Positions 51,931-60,767 of a stretch of 64,000 bases of DNA are shown piece after piece. Made by a program: the position numbers and the translations under genes. Origin of the DNA: Gordonia terrae (GTDB lineage Bacteria > Actinomycetota > Actinomycetes > Mycobacteriales > Mycobacteriaceae). The stretch lies in assembly GCF_001698225.1 (NCBI RefSeq), contig NZ_CP016594.1, positions 5,518,001 through 5,582,000 on the forward strand. Reading direction: 5' to 3'. The notes beneath the pieces were generated by a model. It was given only the letters and a program-made list of their open reading frames with translations. It had not been told where the DNA came from and did no database searches. Each line of letters starts with the position of its first letter. The first letter of the stretch is position 1.

Positions 51931-52734
51931 ATGACGAGTTATGACCTGACCGGACGGACCGCACTGGTCACCGGCGGCGCGCAGGGTCTCGGGGCCGGAA
52001 TGGCCGAAGCACTTGCCGCTGCGGGTGCCTCCGTCGCGATCGGCGACGTGAACGTCGACGGCGGTCGGCAGACCGTCGAATCCCTACGCGCGCAGGGTGC
52101 GAAAGCCGAATTCGTCGCTCTCGACGTCACCGACGACTCGGCCTGGGAGGCGGCGGTGGCGTCGACCGTCGAGGCCCTGGGAGGTCTCGACATCGTCGTG
52201 AACAACGCCGGCATCGAGGTGACGAACCTCCTGGTCGACCTCGATGCCGGCGAGGCGTCGAAGATGCTGGACGTCAACGTGTTGGGCACGGCCCTCGGCA
52301 TCAAGCACGCGTTCCGCGCCATGCGTCCCGGCGGTCTCGCGGGCAAGGGCGGCGCAGTCGTGAACATCGCATCCGTCGCTGCGACAATCGCTTTCCCGGG
52401 GATCAGCGTCTACTCCGCGACGAAATCGGGGATCGATCGCCTCACCCGCGTCGCGGCCGCGGAGTCGGGCAAGCTGGGGTACGGCGTCCGCGTCAACTCG
52501 ATCTATCCCGCGCTCACCCCGACCGCGATGGGCAACAAGCTCGCCGTCGAGACCGCGGCCCTGGGACTGTTCGAGTCGCCGGAGGCGGCTGCACAGGCGG
52601 TCGCCGAGCTGACTCCCCTGGGCCGGCTCGGCCAGGTCGACGACATGGCCGACGCCGTGGTCTTCCTCGTCTCCGACGCCGCGAAGTTCATCACCGGCGC
52701 CGGCCTGCCGGTCGACGGCGGGATGGGGATGTAG
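51931..52734 (+). CDS. Short-chain dehydrogenase/reductase
   Basis: A 267-residue classical SDR. TGGAQGLGAG (residues 14-23) binds NAD(P), NNAG is in VVNNAGIEV, and the catalytic Ser and YSATK motif occur in NIASVAATIAFPGISVYSATKSG. ATG 51931 has GGAGG 9 bases upstream. First gene of a three-gene operon controlled by the shared operator upstream; oxidises or reduces an unknown alcohol/ketone, perhaps a CoA-bound intermediate. Confidence 0.9.
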   Translation: MTSYDLTGRTALVTGGAQGLGAGMAEALAAAGASVAIGDVNVDGGRQTVESLRAQGAKAEFVALDVTDDSAWEAAVASTVEALGGLDIVVNNAGIEVTNLLVDLDAGEASKMLDVNVLGTALGIKHAFRAMRPGGLAGKGGAVVNIASVAATIAFPGISVYSATKSGIDRLTRVAAAESGKLGYGVRVNSIYPALTPTAMGNKLAVETAALGLFESPEAAAQAVAELTPLGRLGQVDDMADAVVFLVSDAAKFITGAGLPVDGGMGM

Positions 52735-52816
52735 CAAGCTCATCGAACCCCGCACGTCACAACGCTTTCCACGAACATCCGAACCAAAACCGTTTCCAGA
52801 CACGAGGAGTCCCACC

Positions 52817-53944
52817 ATGCCCACTGACAAGCGCGTCGTCGTCTACGGAGCGTCCGGTTACACCGGTCGGCTGATCTGCGAATATCTGCGCGAGTACAAC
52901 ATCCCGTTCCTGGCGGCGGGTCGCGACCACGCCCGGCTGACGAGCGCGGTCGAGGCGGTGCCCGGCATCGACACCGTCGCCTACGACATCGTCGAGGTCG
53001 AGCACACGGTCGAGGCACTCACCGAGGCGTTCCGCGGCGCCGACGTCGTACTGAACACGGTCGGACCGTTCGCCCGCTACGGTCACGAGGTCGTCCAGGC
53101 CTGTCTGGAGATCGGGGCCCATTACACCGACACCAACGGTGAGCAGAACTGGATGATCGACGCCGAGGCCCGGTACGGTGCCGAATTCGCCTCGCGCGAA
53201 CTGGTGTTGACCCCCGGCCTGGCACAGATGTACTCGATCGGCGAGATCGCGGCGAACATCTGCCTGGAGAACCCGGGACTGGACACCCTCGACATCCAGG
53301 TGTTCTGGAAGGGCCACCCGACGGTCGCGTCGACCAACACGATCCTCACGAATGCCGCGTTCGCGAAGGCGTACTACCTTGAGGAGAACGAGTACGTCGA
53401 GTGGCCCGCGGACGAAGGTCTGTACACCGTGAGCGTGCCCGGCCAGCACGATCTCGGGCTCGCGCTGCCCTGGGGCGGAACGTCACACCCGGTGTGGTTC
53501 AAGAACGATCCGCGCGTGGCCACCGCCAAGGCGCTCGGTGGCGTGTTCAATCGTCCACTGATGCAGGGCGTTCCGGTCCTCGTTGCGGCTGCGCTCGAAC
53601 AGATGGAGGGCAAGTCCGAGGAGGAGAAGTATCGCATCATCGACGAGCAGTCGGCCGCCATCCGCAGCGAGATGCCGCCGCGGGAGAATCCGCGCCTGAA
53701 CACCTCGCTCGACTCGGTGTACGCGTCGGGGCCTCTGGGTCGGGCGCACTGTGTGATCCACGGCAACTCCAACTACAAGCAGACTGCGCTCCTCAACGCG
53801 CATGCCGCCAACGAACTGCTGCAGGCACGTCCCCGCCGCGTCGGCTTCGTGTCCAGCTGCCAGGCCTTCGGGCACCGCGAATTGCTCGGTACACTGCGGT
53901 CTTTCGGTCTGGTGCTGGACCCGATCGTCTCCGTTCACCGCTGA
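52817..53944 (+). CDS. Saccharopine-dehydrogenase-like (DUF5938-type) protein
   Basis: A 375-residue protein with an N-terminal Rossmann domain: VVVYGASGYTGRLICEYLR (residues 7-25) and the NTVGPFARYG strand (about 77-86) as in saccharopine dehydrogenase-like trans-acting enoyl reductases. The C-terminal half is unique. ATG 52817 with GAGGAG about 8 bases upstream is the start. 82 bases after the SDR and 7 bases before the acyl-CoA ligase, so in the same operon. NAD(P)-linked reduction of a CoA-type substrate is inferred. Confidence 0.82.
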   Translation: MPTDKRVVVYGASGYTGRLICEYLREYNIPFLAAGRDHARLTSAVEAVPGIDTVAYDIVEVEHTVEALTEAFRGADVVLNTVGPFARYGHEVVQACLEIGAHYTDTNGEQNWMIDAEARYGAEFASRELVLTPGLAQMYSIGEIAANICLENPGLDTLDIQVFWKGHPTVASTNTILTNAAFAKAYYLEENEYVEWPADEGLYTVSVPGQHDLGLALPWGGTSHPVWFKNDPRVATAKALGGVFNRPLMQGVPVLVAAALEQMEGKSEEEKYRIIDEQSAAIRSEMPPRENPRLNTSLDSVYASGPLGRAHCVIHGNSNYKQTALLNAHAANELLQARPRRVGFVSSCQAFGHRELLGTLRSFGLVLDPIVSVHR

Positions 53945-53951
53945 GGTCGAC

Positions 53952-55484
53952 GTGCGACTCTCGGAATACCTCGACAAGGGCGCCTCGATGGGACGTGATG
54001 CGCCCTGCCTCACCACCGGCGGCGTCACCGCGACCTACGGCGAGGTTCAGGACCATTCGTCCGCGATCGCGGGTGCGTTGCAGCACAACGGGATCGAGGC
54101 AGGTGATCGCGTGGCGGTCCTGTCGGCGAACGACCCGCTGGCCTTGACGTGCGTCTTCGGTATCTCGCGCGCCGGTGCGGTGTGGTGTCCGGTCAATCCC
54201 CGCAACGAGGCCGACGAGAACCGGCAGCTGTTCGATCTCTTCGGGTGTCGGCTGCTGTTCTTCCAGGTGAAGTTCGCCGGCCTGGTCGAGAAGATCAAAG
54301 ATCAGCTGCCGCAGCTGGACCGGCTGATCTGCCTGGACGGTGAGGTGGACTGGGCGACCTCGTTCGACGCCTGGCTCGACGCGCACCGGTCGGAGCCGGA
54401 CGAGCGCCGACGGCCCGACGGCGGCCTCTGCATGCTGGCCGGCACCGGCGGAACGACCGGCCGTCCGAAGGGGGTGCGCCTGACCGAGGACAACATGATG
54501 ACCTCGACCGCGCTGGCGCTGATGAGTTACCCCTTCGGCGACCGTCCGCGCTACCTGGCGCTGGCGCCGCTGACCCACTCGGCGGGGGTGCTGACGTTCC
54601 CCATCCTCAGCCTCGGCGGCGAGGTCGTGATCATGCCGGCGCCCGACATCGGCGAGTTCCTGGCGCTGATCGAGCGGCATCGGATCACGCATGCCTTCCT
54701 GCCACCGACAGTGATCTATGGGGTCTTGGACCACCCTGATCTCGACGATCGGGACCTGTCGTCGTTGCGGTGCCTCTGGTACGGCGCCGCGCCGATGTCA
54801 CCGACGCGACTCGAGGAAGCGCTGACCCGCATCGGTCCGGTGCTCGGCCAGTTGTTCGGTCAGACCGAGGCGCCGAACATGATCGCGACCCTGGCGCCGG
54901 CGGAGCACTTCCACGACGACGGCTCGATGGCGACCGAGCGGTTCAGCTCGGCCGGCCGGCCGACACCGCTGACCACGGTGGCGATCATGAGCGACGACGG
55001 AACGCTGCTGGGTCGCGGGGAACGAGGCGAGATCGTCGTCCGCGGTCCGCTGGTCATGGACGGTTACCACCAGAACCCCGCGGCCACCGCCGAGGTCAGT
55101 GCACACGGCTGGCATCACACCGGAGACATCGGCTACCTCGACGACTCCGGCTATCTCTTCGTCGTCGACCGGGCCAAGAACATGATCATCACGGGCGGCT
55201 TCAACGTCTACTCGGCCGAGGTCGAGCAGGCACTGCTGGCGCACCCGGCGGTGAAGGACTCGGCCGTCATCGGTCTGCCCGATCCCAAGTGGGGCGAACG
55301 GGTGACGGCCGCCGTCGAATTGCGCGCCGGGCAGCAGGTCGACGCCGCTGACCTGATCGTGTTCGTGAAGGAACGGATCGGCAGCGTCAAGGCCCCGAAG
55401 GAGATCGAGATCTGGACCGAGCTGCCGCGGTCGAAAGTCGGCAAGATTCTGAAGACGGAGGTTCGCGGCGCGTTCGGCCGGTGA
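53952..55484 (+). CDS. Class I adenylate-forming acyl-CoA synthetase
   Basis: A 510-residue acyl-CoA ligase. The P-loop motif is AGTGGTTGRPKG (about residues 162-173), the adenine motif GQTEAP (about 306-311), the TGDIGY hinge (about 395-400) and the KVGKILK lysine near the end. GTG 53952 has GAGG 6 bases upstream; the frame runs open upstream inside the preceding gene and is rejected. The acid it activates is unknown. Last gene of the operon before the TetR. Confidence 0.88.
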   Translation: MRLSEYLDKGASMGRDAPCLTTGGVTATYGEVQDHSSAIAGALQHNGIEAGDRVAVLSANDPLALTCVFGISRAGAVWCPVNPRNEADENRQLFDLFGCRLLFFQVKFAGLVEKIKDQLPQLDRLICLDGEVDWATSFDAWLDAHRSEPDERRRPDGGLCMLAGTGGTTGRPKGVRLTEDNMMTSTALALMSYPFGDRPRYLALAPLTHSAGVLTFPILSLGGEVVIMPAPDIGEFLALIERHRITHAFLPPTVIYGVLDHPDLDDRDLSSLRCLWYGAAPMSPTRLEEALTRIGPVLGQLFGQTEAPNMIATLAPAEHFHDDGSMATERFSSAGRPTPLTTVAIMSDDGTLLGRGERGEIVVRGPLVMDGYHQNPAATAEVSAHGWHHTGDIGYLDDSGYLFVVDRAKNMIITGGFNVYSAEVEQALLAHPAVKDSAVIGLPDPKWGERVTAAVELRAGQQVDAADLIVFVKERIGSVKAPKEIEIWTELPRSKVGKILKTEVRGAFGR

Positions 55485-55500
55485 CGCTCAGCCCGCCGGA

Positions 55501-55516
55501 CTGGACGAGTGTCAAG
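55501..55516. promoter_or_regulatory. TetR-type operator upstream of tetR
   Basis: CTGGACGAGTGTCAAG, matching the operator at 51814-51829 in 14 of 16 bases. It precedes TACACT (a likely -10 for the TetR gene) by about 15 bases, so binding would cover the -35 region and give autoregulation. Confidence 0.7.
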
Positions 55517-55579
55517 TCCGGCGGGGTGGGTACACTGAGGCCTCGTAACTCCAACGATTTCTCCAGCAAGGACGGCGAG

Positions 55580-56209
55580 ATGACGCAGGTCGTCGACCGG
55601 CAGGCCCGTATCGAGGCCCGCTCGCGCGACAAGTTCCAGGCGAAGCGTGACGAGCTCGCCATGGCAACTCTGACGACGCTTGCCGAACTGGGTTACGCAC
55701 GCACGAGCCTGCGGGAGATCGCCCAGAACTCCGAGTACTCGCACGGGGTGCTGCACTACTACTTCACCGACAAACTCGACCTCATCGCCCACGCGGTCCG
55801 GCAGTACGAAGCCGTCTGCGTGACCCGCTACGACGAGGCCGTCGCCAACGCCACCGATGCCGCGCACCTGCGCGACGAGTTCGCCGACACGTTCTTCGCC
55901 GGCATGCACTCCGAGGCCTCCATCCACCGACTCTGGTACGACCTGCGCAACCAGAGCATGTTCGACGACTCGTTCCGCTCCGACGTCATCGAGATCGAGA
56001 GCCGGCGCGAAGAGATGATCTGGCGCGTGGTCGAGCGGTACTGCGAGTTGTCGGGAACAACACCCGTGGTGACACCCGCAGTCGCGTACATCGCACTCGA
56101 CGGCATCTTCCAGCGCGGTCTGCTCAGCGAGATCGACGGCAGGCCGGAGGGCGTTGCAAACGCCCGACTCGACCTCATCGCCTTCTTCGACGTCGTGGGG
56201 CACCACTGA
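55580..56209 (+). CDS. TetR-family regulator of the SDR/acyl-CoA ligase operon
   Basis: A 209-residue TetR-type regulator. The HTH is SLREIAQNSEYSHGVLHYYFTDKLDLIAHAV (about residues 46-76, in two parts), and MEIESRREEMIWRVVERYCEL-type helices follow. ATG 55580 has AAGGA 7 bases upstream. It is downstream of the acyl-CoA ligase and is likely regulated via the operator at 55501 and controls the whole unit through both palindromes. Confidence 0.88.
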   Translation: MTQVVDRQARIEARSRDKFQAKRDELAMATLTTLAELGYARTSLREIAQNSEYSHGVLHYYFTDKLDLIAHAVRQYEAVCVTRYDEAVANATDAAHLRDEFADTFFAGMHSEASIHRLWYDLRNQSMFDDSFRSDVIEIESRREEMIWRVVERYCELSGTTPVVTPAVAYIALDGIFQRGLLSEIDGRPEGVANARLDLIAFFDVVGHH

Positions 56210-56261
56210 CCGTCTGACCACTCCGTTCGCACCTTCGTGCGCAGCATCACAACCCCCTGCC

Positions 56262-56288
56262 CTAATACTTCGAAGTCCTAAGTATTAG
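56262..56288. promoter_or_regulatory. MarR-type operator (nested palindromes)
   Basis: CTAATACTT (56262-56270) and AAGTATTAG (56280-56288) are perfect inverted repeats 9 bases apart. The palindrome ACTTCGAAGT (56267-56276) is nested in the left arm and spacer. Located just before the MarR start (56300), so it most likely binds this regulator. Confidence 0.75.
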
Positions 56289-56299
56289 ACTCTCTAAAC

Positions 56300-56746
56300 G
56301 TGTCCGCTTCCGAACCCGCGCAGCTCGCCCTGACCCTGCGGCCGACGATCACCAGGCTGTACCTGGCACTTCGCCGACGCGCACCGTCGGTCGAGCTGAC
56401 CGCCGCGCAGACCTCAGCCCTGAGTGTTCTCGCCGACCACGGGTCGATGCGCATGGGTGAATTCGCCGATCGCGAATCCATCCGCATGCCGACAGCGACG
56501 TCGGTGATCGACGGACTCACGAAACACGAGCTGGTCGACCGCAGCCCCGATCCCACCGACCGTCGCGCCGTCCTCGTCGGCCTCACCGATCACGGACACG
56601 CCTTGGTGAAGCAGATCCGCAAGGAGCGGGACGTCATCCTCACGGGTGCGCTCGCCGAGCTCACCGATGAGCAGCGCGACGCCATCGCCGCAGCGGGTCC
56701 CGCCCTGCAGGCGCTGCGCGACCGACTCGACAACCATTCCGCCTGA
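56300..56746 (+). CDS. MarR-family regulator
   Basis: A 148-residue winged-helix regulator. The recognition region is GEFADRESIRMPTATSVIDGLTKHELVDRSPDPTDRRAVLVGLTD in sections (about residues 53-96), with the conserved DxRxxxV wing (DRRAVLVGLT). GTG 56300 is the start, 12 bases after the operator; no ribosome site. The MFS pump follows after 16 bases, so MarR probably represses both. Confidence 0.9.
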   Translation: MSASEPAQLALTLRPTITRLYLALRRRAPSVELTAAQTSALSVLADHGSMRMGEFADRESIRMPTATSVIDGLTKHELVDRSPDPTDRRAVLVGLTDHGHALVKQIRKERDVILTGALAELTDEQRDAIAAAGPALQALRDRLDNHSA

Positions 56747-56762
56747 TCTGGCAAAGGACCCC

Positions 56763-58049
56763 ATGACCGTCACCGAACACACCCCGAGCGACACCGTCGC
56801 GACCGGGTCGTCCACTTCCGCAGCCGAGCCGTCGATGCTCGCCGCGCTCCGTGCTCAGCCACGCGCGGTGTGGATCACCGCGTTCGCCGCCGTCATCGCC
56901 TTCATGGGCATCGGCCTCGTCGACCCGATTCTGCACAGCATCGCCGAGGCCCTGAACGCCCCGCCGGAGAAGCTCACGCTCCTGTTCGGCGTCTATGTCG
57001 GTGTCCAGTGCGTCGCGATGCTGCTGACCGGTTGGGCCGCATACCGATTCGGGCCTCGACGAACGCTGACCGTCGGGCTTGGCCTCATCGTCGTCGCCGC
57101 CGGCATCTCGGCTTTCGCCGACAACATCGACCAGCTCATCGCCTACCGCGTGATCTGGGGTCTCGGCAATGCGTTGTTCCTCGCCACCGCATTGGCTTTC
57201 ATCGTCCAGTCCGCGGTCGGCAACCGTAACAGCGCCATCATGATGTATGAGGCCGCGCTGGGTATCGGCCTGGCGGTCGGCCCTCTGCTCGGCGCCACGC
57301 TGGGCGAATGGACCTGGCGCGCACCCTTTGCCGGCACCGCACTGCTGATGCTCGCCGGCGCGATCCTGTGCGCGTTCATGCTCCCCGCCGACGGCCCACG
57401 GTCCGAACGTGTGCCGGTGCGGATCGTCGACCCACTCAAGGTCCTGCGCAACCGCACCCTGTTCGTCACCTCCGTGGGTTCCGCGTTCTACACCGGCGCA
57501 CTCTTCACGGTGATCGCCTGGGCGCCCATCGCGATGGGTCTGCGTCCCATGTACGCGGGACTGGTGTTCTTCGGCTGGGGTCTGCTCACCGCGGTCGCCG
57601 GCGTCTTCGTGGCACCGCTCCTGGCCCGCCTCCTCGGTGAGAAGGCCGGTGTCATGGTCGCCATCTCGGCATACGGACTGGTCATGGTGCTGGCCGGGAT
57701 CGGTACCGCCACCGGACAGGTCTGGCTGATCGGCCTCGCGGTCATCCTCTCCGGCTTCCCGTCGGGCGTGCTCAACACGCTCTTCACCGACGTCGCGATG
57801 TCGGCGGTCGGCGGCGACACGCCGCGCTCGGTGTCGAGCGCCGGCTTCAGCTTCCTCCGTTGGATGGGCGCCGCGATCGCGGCGGTCCTCGTTGCCTACC
57901 TCGCGAAATGGACCGGCTCGGAAGCGACGCCCTGGTGGTTCGCCACCGGCTACTGCGTCGTCGCGCTCGGTGCCGTCTCCCTGGCGAAGGTCGCGCACGA
58001 CCACAAGGTCGCCGACGACGCGGCCCTCATCGGCGCCGAGGAGTTCTGA
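56763..58049 (+). CDS. MFS transporter (drug efflux type)
   Basis: A 428-residue major-facilitator transporter with 12 predicted helices. The loop 2-3 motif is AYRFGPRRTL (about residues 93-102), and GIGLAVGPLLGATLGEWTWRAPF (about 161-183) is the motif C region of antiporters. ATG 56763 has AAAGGA about 5 bases upstream. Cotranscribed with MarR; likely expels a toxic small molecule that is the inducer. Confidence 0.9.
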   Translation: MTVTEHTPSDTVATGSSTSAAEPSMLAALRAQPRAVWITAFAAVIAFMGIGLVDPILHSIAEALNAPPEKLTLLFGVYVGVQCVAMLLTGWAAYRFGPRRTLTVGLGLIVVAAGISAFADNIDQLIAYRVIWGLGNALFLATALAFIVQSAVGNRNSAIMMYEAALGIGLAVGPLLGATLGEWTWRAPFAGTALLMLAGAILCAFMLPADGPRSERVPVRIVDPLKVLRNRTLFVTSVGSAFYTGALFTVIAWAPIAMGLRPMYAGLVFFGWGLLTAVAGVFVAPLLARLLGEKAGVMVAISAYGLVMVLAGIGTATGQVWLIGLAVILSGFPSGVLNTLFTDVAMSAVGGDTPRSVSSAGFSFLRWMGAAIAAVLVAYLAKWTGSEATPWWFATGYCVVALGAVSLAKVAHDHKVADDAALIGAEEF

Positions 58050-58052
58050 GGC

Positions 58053-58766
58053 TCAGACGGTGGGGCGCGGCCGAAGCCGTCGATGCCCCTGGATGCACAC
58101 AGCCGCGGTGAGTACGGCGGCCAGCCCCATCGCCCAGGACATGTGCGCGTACCGCAGCAGGACAGCCCCGACGACCGCGCCGGCGAACAGGGCGAGAATG
58201 GCCGCCGACCGCCTGTTCCACCAGCCGCGCCACCCTCCGGTGAAGAGGTCCGCCGACAGTTGGGTGAGGGTCGACGTCACGACGACCGTGGTCATGTCCC
58301 TGATCGCGAGCTTGCGCGCCACACACGCCTGCACGCCCATGACCCCGGCAGTGGCACACGCCGCCAGGATCTCGAAGTGCGCGGAGTCCGCGAATCGGGG
58401 AATCGCGAACAGCGCGGCAAGGATCAACAGCACAGCGCTACCCACTGCCAGCAACGTCGTCGTGATCGACGTCCACGACGTGCCCTGGCGTCGTAACACG
58501 AACCCGGCGCCGGCTGCCGCAAGAGTGAACGCGACGAGCGCGGCGAACGGCCCGGCCACGGGGAGGTCATCTGCCCCGGCCGCACCCATTCCGAGGATCA
58601 CGACGTTGCCGGTCATGTTGCCGACGAAGACACGGTCGAGACCGAGAAAGCCCACAGCGTCGACGAGCCCGGTGACGAAGGTCAGGATGACCATGAGGGA
58701 CACCGCGTAGACGGGCCCTCGCCGACTCGACTGAGCGGGTTCCGCATCACGCACGCGGGAGGTCAT
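58053..58766 (-). CDS. DUF1275 (YoaK-like) membrane protein
   Basis: A 237-residue polytopic protein. LTFVTGLVDAVGFLGLDRVFVGNMTGNVVILG in segments near residue 30-60 is the DUF1275 signature. It has about six helices. ATG 58766 overlaps the stop of the upstream cupin gene by ATGA, so it is translationally coupled. Substrate unknown. Converges with the MFS gene, 3 bases apart. Confidence 0.88.
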   Translation of the reverse strand: MTSRVRDAEPAQSSRRGPVYAVSLMVILTFVTGLVDAVGFLGLDRVFVGNMTGNVVILGMGAAGADDLPVAGPFAALVAFTLAAAGAGFVLRRQGTSWTSITTTLLAVGSAVLLILAALFAIPRFADSAHFEILAACATAGVMGVQACVARKLAIRDMTTVVVTSTLTQLSADLFTGGWRGWWNRRSAAILALFAGAVVGAVLLRYAHMSWAMGLAAVLTAAVCIQGHRRLRPRPTV

Positions 58767-59152
58767 TTGGTGAAGGAACCGCAGTCGTTGTGCTCCCACG
58801 GGAGTTCGCGCTCACTCGGCGATTCGTCGAGCAGTTCGACGATGAAATGGGTGACTTTGCGGTTCTCCAGGTTTCGGATGCGGTGGGGCTGCAGAGGTCG
58901 TTCGCGCCCCACCGTCTTGTAGAGGACGAAGCCCGCCTCGGCAACCTGGCTGATCCCCCACTCGTCGTCCCCGAGATCCTGGCCCTGCGCGGTACCGGGC
59001 TCCGGCCATACGACGACGTGGTCATGGTGGTGCTGATGGAAGTCGAACATCCCGTGCGGTTCGAGGGTCATGGACCACACACGGACACGCTCGTTTTCGA
59101 AGAGAAGTGTGTCGCCGGGCGTCGGCGGGATGTCGCGATCTGGAGTGGACAC
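58763..59152 (-). CDS. Small cupin-domain protein
   Basis: A 129-residue cupin. The metal-binding motif is in DFHQHHHDHVVVW (about residues 37-49) and the second motif part is in HFIVELLDES near residue 102. GTG 59152 has AGGAGG 5 bases upstream. First of a two-gene unit with DUF1275, divergent from the DapA-like gene. Probably binds or oxidises a small molecule; unknown. Confidence 0.82.
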   Translation of the reverse strand: MSTPDRDIPPTPGDTLLFENERVRVWSMTLEPHGMFDFHQHHHDHVVVWPEPGTAQGQDLGDDEWGISQVAEAGFVLYKTVGRERPLQPHRIRNLENRKVTHFIVELLDESPSERELPWEHNDCGSFTK

Positions 59153-59164
59153 GAGTACCTCCTG

Positions 59165-59187
59165 AATTGGATGCTATTTTGGCATCC
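59165..59187. promoter_or_regulatory. Operator-like palindrome between cupin and DapA-like genes
   Basis: GGATGC (59169-59174) and GCATCC (59182-59187) are inverted repeats around a TATTTTG centre. The left half, AATTGGATGC (59165-59174), occurs inverted at 63199-63208 before the APC and monooxygenase genes. It is probably a binding site for the local TetR. Confidence 0.65.
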
Positions 59188-59219
59188 TAGCATTCGATTG
59201 GTAGGAAGTCTTGAATCCG

Positions 59220-60140
59220 ATGAACCACCCACGGGTCGCCGGCGACCCCAGAGATGTCACAGCCTGGGGCATGGTGCCGACTCCCTTCACCCGCACCGGC
59301 GAAGTCGACCACGCCTCGCTGCATCGCGTCGTGACACACCTGCGCAGGCGTGGCTGTGACGGCCTCATCGCGCTGGGCGCCATAGCGGAGCCGGGCACCC
59401 TCAGCCGAGGTGAGAAGATCGATGCCGTGCGGACCATCGCCGCTGCAGCAGAAGATGCTCCGGTCGCGGGTGCAGTTCTCGCACTTGAGCCCGATCAGTT
59501 CGAGTCCGACCTCGTCGCGGTGAGCGTAGAGACCCACAATGCCCTCTCCGCGATCATGATTCCGGTGAACACGCCCGACCCGAACTTCCTGAGCGCGGCG
59601 ATCCGACGCGCCGGCGACGTCTCTGGACTCCCGGTCATCTTGCAGGACCTGCCACGTTTCTCCGGGGTACACATCGACATCTCCGACCTCGCCGCGGCGG
59701 TGTCTGCAAGTTCGTGCTGCGTCGCCGTGAAATGCGAGGCGTCACCGACATACGAACGGATCCGGTTCTTGTCGGCGAACACCTCCTCCGCCGGCCTCAT
59801 CAGCGGGTTCGGCGGCCTCGGCCTCGTCGACGACGTGATCGCCGGTGCATCCTCGGTCGCGATAGGTTCCACTCCCACGGGGGAGGTAGTCGAGGCGATG
59901 GCATGCGCTCTCCGCGGCCGGTACGCCGAGGCGTCTGCGGTGATCGGATCGGTGGCTTCGCGCATCCACTTCGAGACGCAACCGGGTGCGAATGTCGCCA
60001 TCCGTAAACGACATTGGCAACGGGCCGGCGTCATCGAGACCTCGATGGTCCGCCAACCGACCCGCCGGTTCGGTCCTGAACTCGAGGAGCATTCGCTCGT
60101 TCACCACCCGGCGGTCTCGCCGTTCGGTCTCACGACCTGA
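59220..60140 (+). CDS. DapA-family (dihydrodipicolinate synthase-like) lyase/aldolase
   Basis: A 306-residue TIM-barrel aldolase. The Schiff-base lysine is Lys171 in VAVKCEASPT, and GMVPTPFTRTGEVD near the N-terminus is canonical. The Tyr of the usual YNxP motif is replaced (LQDLPRFSGV near residue 141), so it is not a housekeeping DapA. ATG 59220 is preferred to TTG 59211. Its 3' end overlaps the convergent TetR gene by 11 bases. It likely cleaves or forms a pyruvate-linked C-C bond in the catabolic island. Confidence 0.85.
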   Translation: MNHPRVAGDPRDVTAWGMVPTPFTRTGEVDHASLHRVVTHLRRRGCDGLIALGAIAEPGTLSRGEKIDAVRTIAAAAEDAPVAGAVLALEPDQFESDLVAVSVETHNALSAIMIPVNTPDPNFLSAAIRRAGDVSGLPVILQDLPRFSGVHIDISDLAAAVSASSCCVAVKCEASPTYERIRFLSANTSSAGLISGFGGLGLVDDVIAGASSVAIGSTPTGEVVEAMACALRGRYAEASAVIGSVASRIHFETQPGANVAIRKRHWQRAGVIETSMVRQPTRRFGPELEEHSLVHHPAVSPFGLTT

Positions 60141-60759
60141 CGTCGTCCAACAGGCGGGTGGTGACCTCGATCAACGAATGGGCGTACTCGTCCGGGCTCG
60201 GAAAGCCTTCGTAGGGAACGGTTCCAGGGGTCAGGTGGCCGAGCGAGATTACCCGCATGAGCAGGCTCTGCACGATCACCTCATAGGCAGTTGCGACAGC
60301 CCGCTCGTCGTGGACGCCCTGAGACTTCAAGCTGTCGACGAGAACCGACCGGATCTGCGCGTGGAAGGCGAAACCTCGCCTCCGCAGCCGCTCATCGTCG
60401 GCGGAGTGGACGAAGATGAACGCGTACAGGCGTTCCGCGCCGAACAGGGTGCGGCTCAACGTGCCGATGTAGGCGCGCAGAATCTCCTCCAGCGTCGGCC
60501 CCGCTTCCGCGAGACGTTGCTCGATCTCATCCGCGAGGTCCGAGAGCGCTTGGTCTTTGACCGCGTACAGCAACGAGTCCTTGTCCGGGTACCGGCCATA
60601 GACTCCCCCTACGGACACCGCCGCGCGGGAGGCCACCGCCGCCATCGTGAACTCCCGGATTCCGACGTCGGTGATCACCTCGATGGCGGCCTGCAGGATT
60701 CGTGCCGCGGATTGCCGACTACGGCTCTGTTGTGGCTCCAGCGTCGGACGAACGGTCAT
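60130..60759 (-). CDS. TetR-family regulator of the 58-64 kb island
   Basis: A 209-residue TetR-type regulator. The HTH is TMAAVASRAAVSVGGVYGRYPDKDSLLYAV (about residues 38-67). ATG 60759 lies 8 bases after the esterase stop, so it is cotranscribed with the esterase and permease. Binding to the AATTGGATGC motifs at 59165 and 63199 is inferred from location. Confidence 0.87.
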   Translation of the reverse strand: MTVRPTLEPQQSRSRQSAARILQAAIEVITDVGIREFTMAAVASRAAVSVGGVYGRYPDKDSLLYAVKDQALSDLADEIEQRLAEAGPTLEEILRAYIGTLSRTLFGAERLYAFIFVHSADDERLRRRGFAFHAQIRSVLVDSLKSQGVHDERAVATAYEVIVQSLLMRVISLGHLTPGTVPYEGFPSPDEYAHSLIEVTTRLLDDVRS

Positions 60760-60767
60760 CGAATCGC

